Below are positions 60,168 to 64,000 of a stretch of 64,000 bases of DNA, piece by piece; the first letter of the stretch is position 1, and each line of letters starts with the position of its first letter. The notes under the pieces are model-generated. The model did no database searches. It was not told the origin of the DNA and saw only the letters and a program-made list of their open reading frames with translations. Source of the stretch: Paenibacillus endoradicis (GTDB lineage Bacteria; Bacillota; Bacilli; Paenibacillales; Paenibacillaceae); NCBI RefSeq assembly GCF_024721975.1, contig NZ_JANQBB010000002.1, forward strand, positions 124,001 to 188,000. The letters run 5' to 3'. The translations under genes were made by a program, and so were the position numbers.

Positions 60168-60206
60168 AACAACAGCTAGGTGATCCCGAGATCATCTAGC
60201 TGTTGT
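60168..60206 (+). terminator. Terminator of short YjcZ gene
   Basis: Stem AACAACAGCTAGGTGATC/GATCATCTAGCTGTTGTT followed by TTTATTGG. Confidence 0.9.
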
Positions 60207-60314
60207 TTTTATTGGCTTGAATCATATTTAAAATTTTAGAGAAAATATCTAGCGTCTTTTCCTATTATTCTTATGTTGATACATATAAATATCATAGGTT
60301 TTTCATAAAAAAAG

Positions 60315-60360
60315 ATATCACATCATCATTATATTGAATTACGATGATAGTAATATCTCA
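60315..60360 (-). terminator. Terminator of galU
   Basis: Stem AGATATTACTATCATCG / GATGATGTGATATCT with TTTTTTTATG on the minus strand, 17 bp past the stop. Confidence 0.78.
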
Positions 60361-60376
60361 TATATGAGTGTTCTAG

Positions 60377-61255
60377 TTACTCCTTAACATTTTGTTGAAC
60401 AATGCCTTGCAAATATTCAAGGAATGGTTCGCGTAATTGAGGTCTACGTAGTGCAAATTCCACGGTAGCTTCTAAAAAGCCTTGTTTGTCTCCTACATCA
60501 TAACGACGTCCTTCAAATTCGTAAGCGTAAACTGCTTCATTGCGAGCAAGTTGATTCAATGCGTCCGTCAATTGAATTTCTCCATTTGCCCCGGGTGAAG
60601 TATTTTCTAAAATTCCAAAAATAGAAGGCATAATAATGTAGCGGCCTAGTATCGCAACATTAGATGGAGCATTTTCGGTAGCAGGCTTCTCTACCAAATC
60701 ATCTACGCTATAGATACGATTATCAATTTTCTTGCCGTTCACAATACCGTACTTATGCACGTCCGATTCCTTCACTTGTTGAACACCAAGCACTGTATTG
60801 TTGTAATATTCATAAACATCAATCAACTGTTGCAAGCAAGGTACATCACTGTGTACAATATCGTCGCCTAATAATACAGCGAAAGGCTCATTACCAATAA
60901 AGCTTTTTGCACAATAAATTGCATGTCCAAGACCTTTAGGCTCTTTCTGCCGTATATAGTGAATATTCACCATATTAGAGATTTGTCTAACCTCTTCAAG
61001 AAGATCCAATTTACCCTTAGCCTCTAGTTCTAATTCAAGCTCTATGGATTTATCGAAATGATCTTCGATTGATTTTTTGTTGCGTCCTGTAATAATTAGA
61101 ATCTCATCTATGCCAGAAGCAACCGCTTCTTCAATAATAAATTGCAGAGTAGGCTTATCCACGATTGGAAGCATTTCTTTTGGTTGAGCTTTTGTTGCTG
61201 GCAAGAATCGAGTCCCAAGTCCAGCAGCAGGAATTATTGCTTTCCTTACCTTCAT
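60377..61255 (-). CDS. galU: UTP-glucose-1-phosphate uridylyltransferase
   Basis: 292 residues. The nucleotide-binding motif AAGLGTRFLPATKAQPKEMLPIVDKP (10-35) and the VEKP of VDDLVEKPATENAPSNVAILGRYI are those of GalU/GtaB. It makes UDP-glucose for wall, teichoic-acid and polysaccharide synthesis. Single-gene unit with its own terminator. Confidence 0.96.
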   Translation of the reverse strand: MKVRKAIIPAAGLGTRFLPATKAQPKEMLPIVDKPTLQFIIEEAVASGIDEILIITGRNKKSIEDHFDKSIELELELEAKGKLDLLEEVRQISNMVNIHYIRQKEPKGLGHAIYCAKSFIGNEPFAVLLGDDIVHSDVPCLQQLIDVYEYYNNTVLGVQQVKESDVHKYGIVNGKKIDNRIYSVDDLVEKPATENAPSNVAILGRYIIMPSIFGILENTSPGANGEIQLTDALNQLARNEAVYAYEFEGRRYDVGDKQGFLEATVEFALRRPQLREPFLEYLQGIVQQNVKE

Positions 61256-61397
61256 TTAACACGCCTCCTATTATCAATGTCTCTTTTTATCATAATATCA
61301 TTTAACGTATGTTTATGGTATGGACAAGTGGAGCATAGTATGAAGATAGCATAACAATAGAATAATTATGAGATCTAAACAAAGCGCAAACAAAAAA

Positions 61398-61475
61398 AGC
61401 TTACGTGCAATTCACGCACTATACAACAAAGTTAGTCACTCATGTTGTACATGCAATTGAATTTTACGTAAGCTT
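61398..61475 (-). terminator. Terminator of trhO
   Basis: Outer stem AAGCTTACGT/ACGTAAGCTT with an inner GTTGTA-TACAAC pairing, followed by TTTTTTTG on the minus strand. Confidence 0.78.
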
Positions 61476-61480
61476 CATTA

Positions 61481-62449
61481 TTATTTAGTTACTTCTTGCA
61501 GCAATGCACTTAATCTAAGTTGTACTTCTTCCGTAGATAAATTATGTCTCGCTACGTAAAGATTATGAGGATGTTCTACACATGCTGGAGTACAACTACC
61601 CATATGTTTATGCTCATTCTCTTCAGAAGCTAGAATTTGCTTATTGCATTCTGGATTAGCACAATTAATATATCGCTCACAAGGTTCCCCAGTAAAATGA
61701 TCTTTTCCGACAATAACTGGATTAACTTGATTTATAGGAACAACTAGTCTTTCGTCAAACACGTAACATTGTCCGTTCCATAATTGACCTTTCGCGACAG
61801 AATCTTTACCATATGACACGATACCGCCATGCAACTGGCCAACATCTTCATATCCTTCGCGAACTAACCAACCTGAGAACTTTTCACAACGAATACCACC
61901 TGTACAATATGTTAAGATTTTTTTGCCATCTAACATTTCATGATTATCTCTAATCCATTGTGGCAATTCTCGGAATGATTCAATATCTGGACGGATAGCT
62001 CCTTCAAAATGTCCGACATCAAATTCATACGTATTGCGAGCATCAATAACGATTGTATCTTCTTGTTGCATTTCTTTATAGAAGTCCGCAGGTTCTACAT
62101 AACGACCTGTTACTTCTAATGGATTAATATCGTCCTCTAAGCTTAAGTTAACAAGCTCTGGACGTGAACGCACATGCATTTTCTTGAAAGCATGTGTTTC
62201 TGATTCATCAATTTTGAATACAATTCCTTGGAATAGTGGATGAGCGTTCATATATGCCATATAAGCATTTGTTTGCTCAACTGAGCCAGAAACTGTCCCA
62301 TTAATTCCTTCATACGCTACAAGAATACGACCCTTTAACTCTAAAGATTTACAAAATGCTAAATGCTCTTTTGCAAATAATTCTGAGTCTTCAATCGTAG
62401 TGTAGTGATAATACAATAAAATACGATAATCCATCTTCTCATTGACCAC
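61481..62449 (-). CDS. trhO: tRNA uridine(34) hydroxylase (rhodanese-like, TrhO/YceA family)
   Basis: 322 residues. N-terminal UPF0176/acylphosphatase-like domain ([48 protein letters not shown]), central rhodanese domain ([25 protein letters not shown]) with active Cys in [16 protein letters not shown] (about 182), and a Cys-rich C-terminus ([34 protein letters not shown]). It hydroxylates U34 of some tRNAs using O2. Confidence 0.94.
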   Translation of the reverse strand: MVNEKMDYRILLYYHYTTIEDSELFAKEHLAFCKSLELKGRILVAYEGINGTVSGSVEQTNAYMAYMNAHPLFQGIVFKIDESETHAFKKMHVRSRPELVNLSLEDDINPLEVTGRYVEPADFYKEMQQEDTIVIDARNTYEFDVGHFEGAIRPDIESFRELPQWIRDNHEMLDGKKILTYCTGGIRCEKFSGWLVREGYEDVGQLHGGIVSYGKDSVAKGQLWNGQCYVFDERLVVPINQVNPVIVGKDHFTGEPCERYINCANPECNKQILASEENEHKHMGSCTPACVEHPHNLYVARHNLSTEEVQLRLSALLQEVTK

Positions 62450-62661
62450 CTATCATGTATATTTACAGGATATAACCTGATAGAGTGATTCTTATTAAGC
62501 TCTATTAGAGCAATAATTAAGAACCCCTGCCTATTCATAGGCATAAGAGAAATTATAGCTACTCTACGTTCAATTTGCAATCGTAATATACTGGATTCTC
62601 GCATATTTCTCGTTTTTTATTATTATTTGATTTGTCATAAGACATATCTATTATCTTATTA

Positions 62662-63585
62662 TTATTTAGCCAAATACCATTTACGTGAATCCAATTGACA
62701 ATTAATCGTCTTGTCAGGAGACACATTGCCAAGAAATTCACCATCTACATGACTTACTGTAGGTGAATCAACCTTCAATGAAAACCGCTCTGCTTGTAAC
62801 ATTTCCACTTCACGAAAATTCACATGCTTCCCCCAAAATACGGTCATAAATACTAAGAGTAGTTTCATTCTCGATAAATCATGTACAACCGTCAATTCTA
62901 ATAGCTGATCATCGCTTTTGGAAGAAGGTGATATCTTCATCCCACCTCCAAAATAAGGACCATTACATATAGAAATAAACCACACATTACGGAAGCGATG
63001 CGTTTGTTCTCCAATATGAACAACGGCATCGAATCGTTTGAAAGTAAACAACGCCCATATTGTAAGTAACATATAGGATAGTCTGCCTAATTTCACGTAA
63101 TTGAGCCAGCGCTTTAATTTCGATTGGTTCAATGTCGTAGTAATATATGCATCGAATCCAATCCCAGAATTATTGACAAAACTATGTGCTGATTGACCCT
63201 CCAAAGTAATTTGACCAAGATCCATTGCTCTCGGTTTACTGGAGTGGTGATAATAATAATTCTCTACATCAGAAACTTGCTTAAATATATGGTATCCCCG
63301 AGCAAAATCATTGCCTGATCCAGCTTTCATTGCTCCTATTTGAATATGAACGTTGCCGGCAGCTCCCTCTATAACCTCATGAATGGTTCCATCTCCACCA
63401 ACGGCTAATAAAAGAATCTCTACTTCCTTCTCCATCGTATATTGCTTAGCCAAATGAACAACATGACCAGAATAATCGGATATATGAGCGATATACGGAA
63501 TGGTAAGTTGCGATTTTATTTTGTCCCAAACGTATGCGCCTTTACCACCGCCAGCTTGTTCATTCACGATAAAAATAACTTTCAC
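62662..63585 (-). CDS. Diacylglycerol-kinase-family lipid kinase
   Basis: 307 residues from a GTG start (GGAG about 10 bases upstream). N-terminal ATP-binding NEQAGGGKG (8-16) and GGDGTIHEV (63-71) are the DAGK catalytic signatures. The C-terminal beta domain has GSGNDFARG and VHDLSRMKLLLVF. It probably phosphorylates diacylglycerol or a similar lipid in the cell membrane. CGCTTTCGAAGGAG at its ribosome-binding site carries the core of the second repeat family. Confidence 0.9.
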   Translation of the reverse strand: MKVIFIVNEQAGGGKGAYVWDKIKSQLTIPYIAHISDYSGHVVHLAKQYTMEKEVEILLLAVGGDGTIHEVIEGAAGNVHIQIGAMKAGSGNDFARGYHIFKQVSDVENYYYHHSSKPRAMDLGQITLEGQSAHSFVNNSGIGFDAYITTTLNQSKLKRWLNYVKLGRLSYMLLTIWALFTFKRFDAVVHIGEQTHRFRNVWFISICNGPYFGGGMKISPSSKSDDQLLELTVVHDLSRMKLLLVFMTVFWGKHVNFREVEMLQAERFSLKVDSPTVSHVDGEFLGNVSPDKTINCQLDSRKWYLAK

Positions 63586-63597
63586 TTCTTAATTCTC

Positions 63598-63607
63598 CTT
63601 CGAAAGC
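63598..63607. repeat. GCTTTCGAAG core at a ribosome-binding site
   Basis: The 10-bp core of the short repeat family overlaps the AAGGAG of the lipid-kinase gene. Other cores: 4702-4711, 14786-14795, 18910-18919. Confidence 0.5.
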
Positions 63608-63731
63608 GTTCTTATCAACAAGCTTACAAAGGATTGTCGTATTTTGTCTACAGTTTTTTCCCATAGATAACGATCAAAAATTTGGTATCGTCACTTGATA
63701 TTGCTCGATATCAATAAATTTGGGCAAACAA

Positions 63732-63778
63732 AAAGAGCATCTAATTTAACAAGCAGATGCTTGTGAATAGATGCTCTT
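63732..63778 (-). terminator. Terminator of the flavoprotein-like gene
   Basis: Stem AAAGAGCATCT/AGATGCTCTTT with an inner AAGCATCTGCTT palindrome, then TTTTTG on the minus strand. Confidence 0.8.
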
Positions 63779-63810
63779 TTGTCAGATCAATATAACATTA
63801 AATTATATAA

Positions 63811-64000
63811 TTAAACTGTTGCAGCTACAGAAAGTTTTTCCGCAGCAGCTTTAACTTGCTCAAGACCAGCAGCAACAATTGCTTCTGCTTGTGCTGGAGA
63901 AGCGTTATGACCTTCTATAATTACTTCATCGATGATTTGGCAACCAAAAACTCCGCCAACAACGTTACGCATATAGTTAACAGCCATCTCCATAGGAGCT
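63811..64000 (-). CDS. C-terminus of a flavodoxin-fold reductase (possibly azoreductase-like), cut by window
   Basis: The frame runs in from the right edge (…APMEMAVNYMRNVVGGVFGCQIIDEVIIEGHNASPAQAEAIVAAGLEQVKAAAEKLSVAATV). No ribosome-binding site precedes the first ATG at 63993, so the real start is outside. The pattern of a late beta strand, IIEGHNASPAQAEAIVAAGLEQ and a final helix resembles NAD(P)H-dependent FMN reductases/azoreductases. The family is uncertain. Confidence 0.5.
   Translation of the reverse strand, partial: APMEMAVNYMRNVVGGVFGCQIIDEVIIEGHNASPAQAEAIVAAGLEQVKAAAEKLSVAATV

Overview
The window is AT-rich chromosomal DNA from a spore-forming, Gram-positive member of the Bacillales. 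Genus-level assignment is inference, but it looks like Paenibacillaceae. The signs are three S-layer-homology modules on surface proteins, many 'stalk' (copper-amine-oxidase N-like) secreted proteins, a ydcC-alr-ndoAI-ndoA block as in Bacillus, YjcZ-type mini-proteins, SleB-like cell-wall hydrolases, and strong GGAGG ribosome-binding sites. No rRNA, tRNA, CRISPR array or intact transposase gene was seen. Both window edges cut genes.

Layout. 1-3.7 kb: a Fur-controlled siderophore ABC importer in yclNOPQ order (binding lipoprotein cut by the left edge). 3.9-7.1 kb: GntR regulator, mannonate dehydratase and a fructuronate-reductase-like SDR (part of a hexuronate pathway). 7.1-10 kb: an IscA/HesB-fold protein, a decayed gene and the PH-domain pair YdbS/YdbT. 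10-16.4 kb: a compact Tad/Flp pilus-like operon (cpaB, tadZ, tadA, tadB, tadC, then small single-TM proteins, one apparently frameshifted). 16.6-20.5 kb: MazF/MazE-type toxin-antitoxin, alanine racemase, YdcC. 20.7-22.2 kb: a 7TM-PAS-GGDEF diguanylate cyclase. 22.9-24.3 kb: a stalk-domain protein and a Fur-controlled flavodoxin.

24.5-36.3 kb: a complete uptake and phosphorolysis locus for an alpha-glucoside: YesM-type histidine kinase, AraC-type response regulator, binding protein, two permeases, a debranching-enzyme-like glycosidase, a GH65 phosphorylase and beta-phosphoglucomutase. A near-consensus cre site sits at the binding-protein promoter. 36.5-51 kb is a cell-surface region: SleB-like hydrolases, small secreted proteins, a 1107-residue SLH/beta-helix protein, a CAP-Ig-SLH protein and a pair of membrane-anchored TcaA-like proteins. 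Between them lies an orphan Fur-box promoter that drives an apparently non-coding transcript. 51.6-64 kb: GreA-C-terminal-like protein, MerR and XRE regulators, GH36 alpha-galactosidase with a LacI regulator, CobW GTPase, YjcZ mini-proteins, GalU, TrhO, a diacylglycerol-kinase-family protein and a cut flavoprotein-like C-terminus.

Cross-cutting structure. Three Fur-box promoters share one architecture (-35, 17-bp spacer, -10, Fur box just downstream). An intergenic repeat family with about 20-bp terminal inverted repeats occurs in at least four near-full and two partial copies. A second short repeat built around GCTTTCGAAG sits just upstream of several ribosome-binding sites. The observations most worth following are the Fur-controlled putative small RNA at 45.39-45.77 kb, the two repeat families, the ATC start of the LacI regulator, the frameshifted Tad small-protein gene, and a structured segment with a 25-bp repeat flanking the GGDEF gene.
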